Translations under genes and position numbers: made by a program | The notes under the pieces: model-generated | Told to the model about the DNA's origin: nothing | Databases searched by the model: none | Seen by the model: only the letters and a program-made list of their open reading frames with translations | Shown: positions 9,365-19,272 of the stretch, one piece after another | Layout of the letters: each line of letters begins with the position of its first letter | How positions within the stretch are numbered: position 1 is the stretch's first letter | Source of the DNA: Rachicladosporium sp. CCFEE 5018 | Taxonomy: Eukaryota; Ascomycota; Dothideomycetes; Cladosporiales; Cladosporiaceae | NCBI GenBank assembly: GCA_002077045.2 | Contig: KZ111151.1 | Coordinates: 899,620-963,619, forward strand | Reading direction: 5' to 3' | DNA: 64,000 nt

Positions 9365-10771
9365 CTAGAAGCTACGCCCCTCAGCCCTCCTTTGAGCTCT
9401 CCTGCGTGCCCTTTCTGCCGCCCTCGCCGCCTTCCTGGCCGCCTTCGCCTCCTTCTTCTGCCTCTTCGCTTCGACCGCTGCCATCTCTGCCATCGCTCGA
9501 CGCTCTGCCTCCGCCTTTGCCCGCCGAAAGGCTTCCGCAGCAGCACTCGCCATCCGTCTCGCTTCAGCGGAGTGCTATGCCGCTTGTGCTGTGCTCGTCA
9601 GGGCAGGGGCCGGTCTAGCGATCGCGACCGAGGACGTCCCGGGAGGTCTAATGATCCAAGGCCTCCCGACAGCTGCTGAGGTGGGCGAGAAGATGTTGGG
9701 TGGCTCGGGGTCAGCACCTTCGACAGAGGGAGAGTCGATTGTATCTATGCGGTCATGGCGGGCAAGTGTTGACAAGTAATCAGTGGGAGGCGCGGGTCCG
9801 GCTCCGGTGACAGAACTTCTGGCGACGGGCTGCTCTGCTGCAGGATCATCTACGACAGGTGCTGGGCCGAAGTCTTGAGGGATAGCAGGGCCGCCGATTG
9901 CGCGAATCTGGTCGAGCATGGCCTGGTATTCAGGGGTCAGGTTGGATGGCTCAGCATCGGCTTCGTGGATAGACTGGTCTGCCAAAGATTCATCTTCGAC
10001 AGGGGGACTCTCAACAGGCTCATCTTCGACAAGGTCGTCTGCGGCAGCGGGGCGGACGACACGTCTGCGGACAAGAGGCCGTTCCCACGGAGCGCGCTGC
10101 CCAGGTAATGGTGCGAGCATGCTTTCAGCGGCAGCTTCAGCAGCGGCTTGACGCTCTGCACTGTCGTAGGGAGCGGTGTCGCTCAGTTGGTCGGTCTCGC
10201 TGGCCCGATCGAGCTGACCGTTCGGAGGTGATCGATTGAAGGGGGAGTAAGAGCTCACGTGTTCTTGATCATGCTCTGCCGCGGACGCCTCTGCCGGTGC
10301 TCTTCCCTGCGCGGCTGTTTCCGGTGCCGATTCGATCCTGTTCAGAAGAGCAGCTGTAGAGGCATTGTTCGACACCATTTTGGAGTCGACTGGAGGCTTG
10401 TCGGAGTTCAACTCCTGCATCTCAATCATCTCCCTGTCGAAATCGATTAACTCGCCACGGGCTCCGGTCGGTCTACGATTCTCATCAGATCCAGATGGGC
10501 CTGCTGATCGGGGAGAGCCAATCTCCCGAATTGCTGCAATGTAAGGACTAAACTGCTCCTCCATCTGTTGCTCGCCTTGCGTGATGACCCCAGTATTCTC
10601 AGCTGCTTCCTCGTCGTCGTGGCGATGAAGCTACCCGTTCGGTCGGCCAGACCTCGGGTATCGCTCTGAACGAGGTGAATGTAGCAGTGGGGTTCTAGAG
10701 GCGGAGCGAAGTGCCTCGTCTTCGTCCTGTGGTACGCCATCATACTCATACTCCTCCTGCTGTTGTTCCAT
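9365..10771 (-). pseudogene. Acidic low-complexity protein gene, copy A, with premature TAG
   Basis: The counterpart of 49416-50828. The frame starts at MEQQQEEYEY (10771) but meets an in-frame TAG at 10631-10633 where copy B has TCG (Ser). The frame then continues for more than 300 residues with good similarity. A methionine at 10564 could restart translation. The sequence is rich in Pro, Ala, Glu and Ser, with repeated DEPVESPPVEDES-like words and no recognisable domain. A second TAG at 9575-9577 is followed in the same phase by 69 codons of an Ala/Arg/Lys/Glu-rich helix ending at 9365; a 54-nt intron (9575-9628, GTCGCG...TAG) would join them. Whether the gene is dead or makes a shortened product cannot be told from sequence. 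Confidence 0.6.
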
Positions 10772-11362
10772 GCCTGCTTCGTCGTTCTCGTTGACAGTGG
10801 TACGATTAAAGTGGCCGTGGCTCTTGTTCGATCGCCTGCTGAAGCAATGACGCCGGTTCCTAATTGTTCGATGTCGTTGAGAATGCAAAGTCGCTGATGC
10901 TTGATGCTTCTTGGTGGTGCGAGCGGAATGTCGAGCAATGAATGCTATGTTGGCTGACACTGGGTGATGGAGAGCTGAGAATTGTGCGTACTTTAGCGAT
11001 GTGAGTGATATGCCTGGCGAATAGATTATGGCCCTGTGAACCAGAAGATTTACATGACAGAAGCGTGAGTGCGGCATTTGTTGTGATCATGATCGCAGCC
11101 AGGTTTTCTGGCAGTCGCGGCCCCGATCGTTGAGGCAGTGGCTCTCGAACGAAAGCTGGAAAGTCTTCCTGGTATCATGCAGCTCCGACCGGCAAAGTCA
11201 TGAGGGATTGCGGATCGTCGCAGTGCCGTCGGGACAAGAACGCATGGGTTCTCATCCGCACTACCTTGAGGTAGCTACTGCGAGAACGGAGCATGTCCTC
11301 TCACTGGCGCGGAGCATCTGTTCAGCACTTCGGACGCACATCGTAAGGGCATGGACACGCCC
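10772..11362. other. Intergenic, 5' side of the low-complexity gene
   Basis: The reading frame of the low-complexity gene stays open upstream to 11077, but its Arg/His-rich sequence differs in length and content between the two copies, so I read it as leader or promoter. No other feature is seen. Confidence 0.35.
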
Positions 11363-12340
11363 TCAGGACTTTGCAGATGCATCGATTTGAAACTGGAACT
11401 TCCTGTGCCTTTGTTCCTTGCCCAGTGGTTTGCCTTCACCATCATACAACGTGCGCTCCACGAACGTCACATTGCCGTCCTTACCGACCAGTACCACAGT
11501 CTGCTTCTGCGTGCCATACACGCCTCCCATGGGCTTAATATCCTCAGCTTTGTAAGCGCTGTCCGGCCTGGCGGCTGCAAGCTCATCACTGGACTTGTCA
11601 TTCGTGACTTCGCCACCAAAAGGTGGGATGAAGATCGAGTTTCGCAGCTGACGAGTGTACGTGTTCCAGTCTTCGTGAGCTTGCCTTGCAGGCAGTGTGC
11701 TAACAGAAAGAACGTCGAAGAATGACTCGAGCAGCTCATCTTTCGATGCTTGTCGTTCTGTGCCCTCCTTGATAGCGTTGCGGAGTAGCTCCTCGCCATG
11801 AACAACCTTGGGCCACGAGGTGTCACCAAAATATGAATTGCTCAGTCCACGGGTCTGGCCACGCGAGCGAAGAATGTGTACAAGACCCTCCGCTGAGGAA
11901 GTTCGGTTCGACACGATCGAGAGCCCTGGATTCTTCGGGCGGGCAAGAGCCTGCACGTGGCCGAAGCAAAGTGAGAAGCCACCAACATCACTGATTCCAG
12001 GGGTCCCGATCAGCTTGTTGGAGAAGGCCTCATCCTCAGCTTCCCCTTTACCTGGTGGAGTCCCTAAATAAGCCGTAACGATGCCGCCTCGACTTTTGTC
12101 TTTGGTCACCTCTCGACCTTCATCGCGGAAATTGGTCAAGATGGCTATTCGCCCGTCTTTAGTGATGCCCAACCAAGTGCCTTGCTCTGACCTCTGGAGA
12201 TCTCGGCCGCCTAGTACATGAGTATTGGGTGCTTGCCACCAGTCGGCAGGGGCTGTTGGCCTGGCAAGGAACTCATCGCGGTTCGAGAGCAGGATGAGTG
12301 AGTAGTCCGGATGAGCTGTGGAGAGTAGAGCAATGCACAT
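11363..12340 (-). CDS. TANGO2/NRDE-family protein, copy A
   Basis: A single-exon protein of 325 residues beginning MCIALLSTAHPDYSLILLSN, with the family-defining Asn-Arg-Asp-Glu at residues 20-23, then RPTAPADWW, a GGRDLQ loop, GTWLGITKDGRIAILTNFR and the SNSYFGDTSWPKV segment. TANGO2 relatives are linked to Golgi organisation, mitochondrial function and, more recently, haem mobilisation; which applies in fungi is not settled. The conserved N-terminal Cys2 after Met1 recalls N-terminal-nucleophile hydrolases. Both copies have identical length, and many of the differences are synonymous or conservative, so both look functional. The gene is divergent from lunapark. Confidence 0.9.
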   Translation of the reverse strand: MCIALLSTAHPDYSLILLSNRDEFLARPTAPADWWQAPNTHVLGGRDLQRSEQGTWLGITKDGRIAILTNFRDEGREVTKDKSRGGIVTAYLGTPPGKGEAEDEAFSNKLIGTPGISDVGGFSLCFGHVQALARPKNPGLSIVSNRTSSAEGLVHILRSRGQTRGLSNSYFGDTSWPKVVHGEELLRNAIKEGTERQASKDELLESFFDVLSVSTLPARQAHEDWNTYTRQLRNSIFIPPFGGEVTNDKSSDELAAARPDSAYKAEDIKPMGGVYGTQKQTVVLVGKDGNVTFVERTLYDGEGKPLGKEQRHRKFQFQIDASAKS

Positions 12341-12819
12341 CGCGTGGGCGCGAGCTGTGAAAAATTTCCAACTGAGCAGCGCGCGAAACGCGAAGATGGT
12401 AAAGATTACTTTAAGAAGTGAAAGGGAATGTCGAATCAGGAAGGAAGTAATATGACAACCCGCGCCTCCCGAGGCAGCCCAGATGGTCGCGTGGTAATGT
12501 CCAGCGGCTCTTACAAGTAGGCAGTCGTTAGTGAAGCCACAGCGACTCTCGATTCCTATTGGGATGATATGGGTAGCGTGAAGCTGAGGGTGATACTTCT
12601 AGCAAAACAGTGCAATGCTCTGGCTTCGTCTACGCCGTGCTTAGTCAGCCGCAGCTGCCCATGCGCAGACATGAATATGCATGTGACGATGCTGGGCGAC
12701 AAACAATGCTCTCGCTCAGACGCAACGACTGATGCATCGATGATACTTCCCTGTTATCTTCCACCTACAGACCATTCCCTACAGAGGCTGCTTCACCTAG
12801 CACGACCCCCCCTCTCACG
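12341..12819. promoter_or_regulatory. Divergent promoter, TANGO2-like / lunapark, copy A
   Basis: A 479-bp gap between divergent starts. Similarity to copy B is low up to about 12.63 kb and jumps to near identity from the segment TGCTTAGTCAGCCGCAGCTG onward, so the change in divergence falls inside this promoter. Confidence 0.5.
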
Positions 12820-14004
12820 ATGCCCTCCCTCTGGCCATTCTCATCCTCCTCCAAATCGTCAGCTTCCGGCTTTGAGAAACAGCTCTCTGCTCTCAGCACA
12901 CGCATAACCCGCTTCTCCTCGCAATCAGACCTTCTCCGTACGCGACAGCGTCGGTACAAAGCTCTCACAACGATCTACGGCTCTTTCGCCTACATCCTAA
13001 TTATAGCAATTCTCGTACTGGTGACTGGCTGGCAGAAATGGCGAGCACCAGAGTATTCAGCTGTTCTAGGCAGCCCAGTGCTCCTATACGGTCTGAGACA
13101 GCTGCTAGACCTGTGGTACAATTACAGACTCAGCAACGCGCAGAGTAAGCTGGAGGAAGCGCAGACCGAGAGGGAGGAAGTCATCCGAAAGCTGAAGGCT
13201 GCGACAAAGTACGACTCCACGCAAGAGCTGCTGGAGAAGTATGGCGGTGCGCCAAAGCAGCAGAGGGGCAAGAGTCCGCAGCCTGGAGGTGTGAAGAGGA
13301 AGCCTAGCAGTGGACGGCAGAGTCTGCCTGCTCAGCTGCAGCAGGGACAGAGGACTGGGTTTGCGCCGCCGCCGACGGCGAATATACCAAGCAGACAGAC
13401 GCCACCGCAGCAGCAACTAGGTCCGCCGGACGCGAGGCCTCGGAGCGCTCAAGCAGCGAACCCGCAGCCGCCTTCACCCTCTGAGTCTTTCGCTCCGAAT
13501 GCATTCACATCTCCTCAACGTCCGCCTCCCTCGATCCGACCTGGCAATGCCTCGTATTCTTCTGCGCAGTCAGCAGCTTGGTATGACCGCATACTCGACA
13601 TCATAGTCGGCGAAGACGAGACTCAGGCGAAGAATCGCTTCGCACTCATTTGCTCTCAGTGCAGACTTGTCAATGGACAGGCACCACCCTGCGCAAAGTC
13701 ACTGGAGGACGTGGGGATTTGGCGGTGTAGGGAATGTGGTGCTAGGAATGGCGTTGAGAGTGAGGTGGGCCAAATGATCAGGGGAGTGGCGTCGCCTGTG
13801 TCGCCTACCTCGCCTGTATCTCCATCTCCACCTATCGAGCATGTGAGCGAGAGAGCGGAAGCAGTGAAGGAAGAGGATCTCGAGGCCGAAGAGGAAGATC
13901 TGGAGGACACTGATGGAGCGTCTGATGATCTTGCAGCGACCACGACCGGTACATCGCCAGCAGCAGGCACGAGGAGCAAAGCCAGACAGCGGAAGAAGGC
14001 ATAG
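12820..14004 (+). CDS. Lunapark-family ER three-way-junction protein, copy A
   Basis: 394 residues, single exon. Two closely spaced membrane segments (about residues 48-70 and 80-96) flank a short lumenal loop. A coiled coil follows (SKLEEAQTEREEVIRKLKAA, about 108-127), then a Pro/Ser-rich linker, a lunapark zinc ribbon with CSQC near 278-281 and CREC near 302-305, and an acidic tail. Lunapark stabilises ER tubule junctions by counteracting atlastin/Sey1. Five residues differ from copy B: Ile/Thr in the first membrane segment, Gly/Asp in KYGGAPK, Ile/Met in ILDIIVGE, Cys/Gly in QAPPCAKS between the zinc-ligand pairs, and Gly/Val in MIRGVAS. The start has a short N-terminal MPSLWPFSSSSK as usual for the family. 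Confidence 0.92.
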   Translation: MPSLWPFSSSSKSSASGFEKQLSALSTRITRFSSQSDLLRTRQRRYKALTTIYGSFAYILIIAILVLVTGWQKWRAPEYSAVLGSPVLLYGLRQLLDLWYNYRLSNAQSKLEEAQTEREEVIRKLKAATKYDSTQELLEKYGGAPKQQRGKSPQPGGVKRKPSSGRQSLPAQLQQGQRTGFAPPPTANIPSRQTPPQQQLGPPDARPRSAQAANPQPPSPSESFAPNAFTSPQRPPPSIRPGNASYSSAQSAAWYDRILDIIVGEDETQAKNRFALICSQCRLVNGQAPPCAKSLEDVGIWRCRECGARNGVESEVGQMIRGVASPVSPTSPVSPSPPIEHVSERAEAVKEEDLEAEEEDLEDTDGASDDLAATTTGTSPAAGTRSKARQRKKA

Positions 14005-14108
14005 CAAACATAGTGTATGCAGCGTCCCCAAATCCTAGCGTACACACACATTCCCTGAAGCCGCCTCCTTCCCAGACGCCGTTTCATTTCATTTGTTGCA
14101 GAACCAAA

Positions 14109-14644
14109 CTACAACTTCGCACCCTCCCCTCGCTTCACCCACCGCTCAACCGCCTCCACCCCAGCCTTCGCAACCTCCTCATCCTGCGCCGGCGTCCCCG
14201 TCGAAACCCCAATCGCTCCCACCACTACCTTGTCCACCACAATCGGTATTCCCCCTCCAATCAACGTGAACCTCCCTCCGTTGCTATTATGAATCCCATA
14301 CGCCGCCCCTCCAGGCACAAAGTTCTTCGCAGCGGGGCTATTGGTGTAGTTTGACGTTGGCAGACGGTGGCCCGCGGCTGTGAAAGCTTTGTCGATTGCG
14401 ATGCTGATGGAGGTGAGCTTGGCAACGGGCATGCGTGTGAAGTGGAGGAGGTGAAGGGTTGAGTCTACGAGGGCGATGTTGAAGTCTCGGAGAATGTTAG
14501 TGGTGCGGAAGAGAGTGTTGTGGAGGTGGAATGAGGTAGCGCACCTATGCCCATCTCTCGTGCTTTTGCTTCGGCTGCTTCCGCCGCCAACTTTGCGGCG
14601 GCTTGGGAGAGCGTTGGGAGTGGGCGCGTTGGTGAGTTGGACAT
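14109..14644 (-). CDS. HbpS/GlcG-like (DUF336) protein, copy A, two exons
   Basis: Exon 1 is 14545-14644, exon 2 14109-14485, with a 59-nt intron (donor GTGCGC, acceptor GAG... read as CGAG|AC). The joined product has 158 residues: a helical start (LSQAAAKLAAEAAEAKAREM) and the core DFNIALVDSTLHLLHFTRMP, SISIAIDKAFTA, a Gly-rich loop GGAAYGIHNSNGG, GGGIPIVVDKVVVGAIGVST and a final helix AQDEEVAKAGVEAV. This is the haem-degrading/haem-binding HbpS-GlcG-PduO C-terminal fold. Fungal members are of unknown role; oxidative-stress or small-molecule binding is a guess. An upstream in-frame Met at 14746 would add 34 residues. Confidence 0.82.
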
Positions 14645-15432
14645 TGTTGTGGAGTGGCAGTGCTGGACAGCTAGGGAATTGAGCGGTCGATAGCGTGCCT
14701 GTCTGGACGAATAATCCGGTGCCTGGTACTTGGGAGTGGAAAGCAAGAAGAAGACTTTTGATACTCCTACCTATGATTCGGGAGTCCTTGCAATGGTAGG
14801 ATGCTTGTGTTGTCGAACGCAGTGCAGTTGACCTTGGAAGCTCGAGCTGTGAACGTCATTGAACCTCGGCCGCTCCAGCGGGTATTGCGGACATAATGCC
14901 TGCACGTGACCATGGGGTGTGAGTGTTGCAATGTGTATGTATTGCTTCTAGATCTTCGTATCGTACATTTGTGGCCATACTGGATCATTCAGTGCAGTGG
15001 CCAAACTCCCAAGTCCATGCTCGACCATGGCGGAGTAACCTTTGGAGCTGCCGGACTCGAGCTAGCCAGCAGCAATGGCCCAAGCGCGCAGTCCCCGTGG
15101 TCTCCTTGGATATGGCAGCCGAATCGCGTCCACTCAATTGTTGCAAATGCCGAGATGCGATAACGCCGCGCTAATGCAGTGGTAAAGTCGATGATATATG
15201 TACAGTGGCGTCCAGTGGCAAGTCGGTGCCGGCGGTCCTGATTCGGGCTCGATCTCACGGAACTGCCTTCGGGCGTGGCTTGGCCATGGCTCCGTAGTGT
15301 AGTAATCCGAGCAGAATGACTCAACTAGGCGGAGGTTGTTTAGCCGCTTCTCTTGCCAATTTGTGGGCCTAACGCAAAGGAAGTCAGCACATACCCTTGG
15401 CATATTCCCAGTAGATCCTCCTTCCATCTCGA
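14645..15432. other. Intergenic between HbpS-like gene and Pam16
   Basis: 788 bp without a convincing gene; one CACGTG at 14903-14908. It is the promoter side of the HbpS-like gene and the 3' side of Pam16. Confidence 0.4.
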
Positions 15433-15969
15433 TCACTCCCTAAACAGCTTCGGCTTCCATCCTTCTCTGAGCTCCGCCTGTTTCTCGGCCTCCGCCATGC
15501 GTTCACGTACCTCCATCTCTATTCGTTCCCGTGCCCGCAACACTTTACTCTGTAGGTAGAATGAGCCGCCCCTTTTGGGATCATTAAGATCGAATAATCG
15601 CTTGAAGTGCTCGTGGACGCTCTCAAGATTCGCTTGTCCGCCTCGTGGAGGCGAAACATTCAGAATCTTGCATGCTTCGTCGAGGGTCAGGCCGGAGGAG
15701 GAGAGTGTGTTGGTCGCGGTGGGGTTGTCGCGCATCGATGCTGCGTATTTCTGTGTCGTCCTGATCAGTTGCTGTATCGTTTGTCCACGCTAGTCGTGCT
15801 ATTGCAACATACTTGTGATGCTGATGCCTGCTTATATGCTTCCGCGAATGCTCTCCCGAATACTCTTGCGCCTGTAATGACGACTTGACTGATGATACGG
15901 TGCGCCTGTCCCTGTGTTAGTGCCTTGACCGAAGCTTACGCAATTGATCTAATCAGAGTCACCTACCAT
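15433..15969 (-). CDS. PAM16: Pam16 (Tim16), J-like subunit of the mitochondrial import motor, copy A
   Basis: Three exons: 15967-15969 (the ATG alone), 15813-15905 and 15433-15750, total 137 residues. The spliced N-terminus reads MAHRIISQVVITGARVFGRA, the family signature of Pam16, and would be missed without the start-codon exon. Splice sites are GTAGGT/CAG and GTATGT/CAG. The J-like domain carries NDPKRGGSFYLQSKVLRARE, with the degenerate loop in place of the HPD motif, as expected for Pam16, which binds Pam18 and restrains its stimulation of mtHsp70 at the TIM23 channel. The N-terminal hydrophobic part is the membrane/targeting region. The gene is divergent from the peroxin gene. Confidence 0.93.
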
Positions 15970-16404
15970 AACGCGCCCAACGAGCGACAGAAAGATGGAT
16001 GGACAGTGGCCTCACCACTACGCCATCGTGTCCATCAAAGAATATATCTCGGCCCACGGCGCGGGCGATCTCCCGCACAAACCCTCTCTCTGCCTTTCAC
16101 GTGCCGAGAAAAGACACCCCGCGGCAACGACATGTGACCGCGGCTCTGTTGAAACACAAACCTACGGCCTGACCATGGCGCCTCGCACATTGCAAAATGT
16201 TGTGTGCTGCCTTGACTCTGGCCTAGTGACTGTTGGTGAAGCAGTAGTGGCAGAGCAAGCATGGCGAGTTGATGGCTGCTTTTGGTACGTCTCCCCCCTC
16301 CAGGCTTCCCACTATAAAATTGCATTGTTGCTACAATGCCGATGAGGGAAAGATGGAGAAGACTGACGAAGAACGCTCGCACAGATACGCCTTGGACAAG
16401 CTCC
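15970..16404. promoter_or_regulatory. Divergent promoter Pam16 / Pex30-type peroxin, copy A
   Basis: Contains a CACGTG at 16098-16103 and a TATAAA at 16313-16318. A GTACGT donor near 16285 and a CTGAC...CAG pair ending at 16384 look like an intron in the 5' leader of the plus-strand gene. Confidence 0.45.
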
Positions 16405-17997
16405 ATGACCGACAAGTACGGCGAGCATGGGTCGCCGGCTGGAGATGGCGACGTGGCCAAGAGGACCGAGCCTGCAATCACCGTAGCCGCCTTCGCTCCG
16501 AACAAGTACGGCAACGGCCATAGCAGATCTCAGTCCAGTGTATTGATACACCAGAAATCGCCTCTTTTACTGGCGACCCCACCACAAGTGACAAGAGCGC
16601 TGGCATACAGCCATCCTTTCATTCTCCCACTGAACCACTTTGCCGGACTACTAAGCTGGACCACTGGAGATCCATGGGAGAGCTTCCTGCTCGTTGCAGG
16701 CTTCTGGTTCACTGTCTTGTACAGTGATGTGGTACTCCGTTATGGTGGACCGCTTGTCCTCATGCTTGTTCTGATCTTGGGCATGTACACAAGGCGATAC
16801 AGCCCACTGTCAAGCACGATCTGGAGTGGTGACAAGCGAAAGGGCAAGCGCAAACGTAGCGATGATGAGACTGAACAGCGCAAAAGTCTTGATGAAATCC
16901 TTGAGACGATGCAGAGCTTTACCGACCGTTGCAACATCTTACTGGACCCCTTCCTACGACTCACGGACTTTCTTAGCACTCAAACGACAGCCACGGCAGC
17001 AACAACACGGCCAGCGCTGACAACTCTCTTCATTCGCATCCTCGTATTTACCCCGGTGTGGGTTCTCTTGACACTCCCACCTCTCTATATCCTCACCTCT
17101 CGCCGCGTGCTCCTCGCTCTTGGCACCTTGTCGCTCTCTTGGCATTCTCGCCCCGCCCGTGTGACGCGGACGATACTGTGGCGTAGCCGTACGGTCAGAG
17201 CGATCACGACGCTGATCACTGGCCTGCAATTTGCCGGCCCTCCGGTGAAATCAACCTCAGCTCCACCTCTGCCACCCCGCACCAAATCTCAAGGCCCTCA
17301 GATCACAGCAAAGTCCGGCGTCCGCTTCACCTTCACCCTCTTCGAGAACCAACGCCGCTGGCTCGGCCTTGGCTGGACAGCAAACCTCCTGACCTATGAA
17401 CGCCAAGCCTGGACAGACGAACATCTAAACCCAATATCCTCGCCGCAATCCTTCGCCCTACCTTCCACAGAAACCTCAACAACGCGCTGGCAGTGGGTCG
17501 AGCCCTCGTCCTGGCGCATCGAAGGCGCAGCGACAGAAGCCGAGAAAAGCGCTAAGCGCATCGGCGGCGGAGGCGGCGGCGACGAAAGCGGCTGGACGTA
17601 CTACGACACCAAATGGCGCGACGGGCGCAAAACTGACGGCTGGGGCCGGTACACGCGCCGGCGAAAATGGATTCGTGATGCCGAGCTCGTTGAAGTGCCT
17701 CCCCCTTCCACTTCCAGCACCAATACTCCACCCGGCTCATCCTCGGGCGTTGACATGGACTCCGCGAGCGCGCTGGCGAAGAAGCGCGGCTGGTTTGGCG
17801 GCAGTCCGAGGAAGCGTACGGGGACGCTGGAGGGTAAGGAGAAAGGTGCGGGTGGCGATGAGGTTAGTGCTGTGACTAGTGTGGGCAGTGGGAGGAGTCG
17901 GGATGGGCCGGAGGAGGATGTGCATACGCCTGTGAGGTTTAGGGAAAGGGAATGGGAAAGGGAGATTGGGGAGGGTTTGGCTGAGGGGCTGGGGTAG
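16405..17997 (+). CDS. Pex30/Pex24-type peroxisomal membrane peroxin with dysferlin domain, copy A
   Basis: The start at 16405 (MTDKYGEHG) gives 530 residues. I prefer it to the in-frame ATG at 16336 because a likely 3' splice site (CTGAC branch, CAG at 16382-16384) lies between them. Hydrophobic segments occur around SFLLVAGFWFTVLYSDVVLR, PLVLMLVLILGMYTRRY and LFIRILVFTPVWVLLTLPPL. The second half has a dysferlin domain with spaced tryptophans: FTLFENQRRWLGLGW, then WQWVEPSSWRIE, GWTYYDTKW and the RYTRRRKWIRDAELVE end. Proteins of this type sit at ER-peroxisome contact sites and regulate peroxisome number. The C-terminus is Ser/Gly/Glu-rich. No difference from copy B is seen. Confidence 0.87.
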   Translation: MTDKYGEHGSPAGDGDVAKRTEPAITVAAFAPNKYGNGHSRSQSSVLIHQKSPLLLATPPQVTRALAYSHPFILPLNHFAGLLSWTTGDPWESFLLVAGFWFTVLYSDVVLRYGGPLVLMLVLILGMYTRRYSPLSSTIWSGDKRKGKRKRSDDETEQRKSLDEILETMQSFTDRCNILLDPFLRLTDFLSTQTTATAATTRPALTTLFIRILVFTPVWVLLTLPPLYILTSRRVLLALGTLSLSWHSRPARVTRTILWRSRTVRAITTLITGLQFAGPPVKSTSAPPLPPRTKSQGPQITAKSGVRFTFTLFENQRRWLGLGWTANLLTYERQAWTDEHLNPISSPQSFALPSTETSTTRWQWVEPSSWRIEGAATEAEKSAKRIGGGGGGDESGWTYYDTKWRDGRKTDGWGRYTRRRKWIRDAELVEVPPPSTSSTNTPPGSSSGVDMDSASALAKKRGWFGGSPRKRTGTLEGKEKGAGGDEVSAVTSVGSGRSRDGPEEDVHTPVRFREREWEREIGEGLAEGLG

Positions 17998-18144
17998 TGC
18001 GTTCGAGAGGATAATTGAATGAAGGTCATCATCGATATTCGTGTGTACGTGCGCGTGAGCAACTTTATATATGTGTGAGCAAGCGTACAAGTCGTAGCCA
18101 ACCGGTCCGGTCAACTCCGACCCAGCGAACTGCAGCAGGTGAAT

Positions 18145-19272
18145 CTACTCTCCCTTCCGCCTCCCATCTCTCCCCACAGCGCTGTCCCTCTCCCCATAAT
18201 CCCCCCAGATATACTTCGACCACCCAGCCTGACTCTGCCCCTGCGCAGCACCTCCACTCTCCCTCTTCCTCCCGCTACTCTCCCTCCCACCAACCTGCGG
18301 CGAAGGTCTGAATTGCTCCGGATCAGGCATACTCTCATACGCCAGGTCTTCGAATTCCGACTCGGAGCGCGACTTATGCATGTTGTCCTCAGTCGAGAGG
18401 TAAGGCTTCCTGCTACTAGGTCTCTGACTTGGCGACGGCAGAGAGGAAGTGTAAGAAGGCGGCTGCGTAGAGTTTGGAGAGGGCAAGGGGCCGCCGTCTT
18501 CCTGATCAAATGCGCGGAGGAGGGTCTGCAAGTGGTCGCGCTGGGTGCGGACGTAGTCTGAGCGCTCGGTGCCGGAGAGATTGGATGGGATCAGAGTATC
18601 AGAGCGGACTAGGTCTTGAGCGCGGGCGTCACGAGATGTGGACGTCGGGGAGGTGGACTGCGACATCAGGTTTCCGAGAAGGTCTGTCAGGGCTGCTGCG
18701 GGGGCCGCGTAGCCCGCTGAAGCTGTGGAGCGAGCGGCGGGCATGGCGAAGCGGTTCAACAAGGCGGAGGAGTAGGAGACATTGCGACTCGTTGGTGGGG
18801 TCGGTGCGCTCGGCGCTTGACCCAAAAATTGCACACGAACATACTCAATCGCTCGCTTGACGGCATCCAATCCTGCGGCTTTAGCTTTGGCGTGACTGGA
18901 GCTGATCGTCTGGTCGATGGTGCGTTCGTGTTGCTCGAGGAAAGGGTGAATGTACTCCCTGTAGAGGAAGACTGAGCCTTGCTTTCCGGGGAGGACTAGG
19001 TAGAGATGCATGCCAAGGCGCATCCAGGCGTAGAAGGGGATCCAGTAGAGGATGAAGTAGAGTTGCGATTCGACTAGGAGGAAGAGGGATAGGGTCGTCC
19101 AGTACATGAGCCATGGGGTTAGTTGAGCTGGGTCCCCAGTCCGGAGGGCTTTGTAGGAGGCGAAAACGGGGAAGAGGATCGATGTCACGGAGCTGGGCAC
19201 CGTCAGTCAATGTGTTCGCAAGACGGATTCCAATGGAGCTCACGTGAGGATATCTGCAATGAAGCCGAACAT
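18145..19272 (-). CDS. REEP/HVA22 (TB2/DP1) ER-shaping protein, copy A
   Basis: Exon 1 is only 29 nt (19244-19272, MFGFIADIL plus two bases), the intron is 51 nt (19193-19243, donor GTGAGC, acceptor CAG), exon 2 is 18145-19192; the product has 358 residues. The joined N-terminus is ILTSVTSILFPVFASYKALR, the family hallmark, followed by WLMYWTTLSLFLLVESQLYF, WIPFYAWMRLGMHLYLVLPG and an amphipathic YIHPFLEQHE helix. The long Ser/Pro-rich tail is typical of filamentous-fungal members and not of the short Yop1. Role by family: hairpin insertion that curves ER tubules. Convergent with the peroxin gene, 147 bp between stops. Confidence 0.88.
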
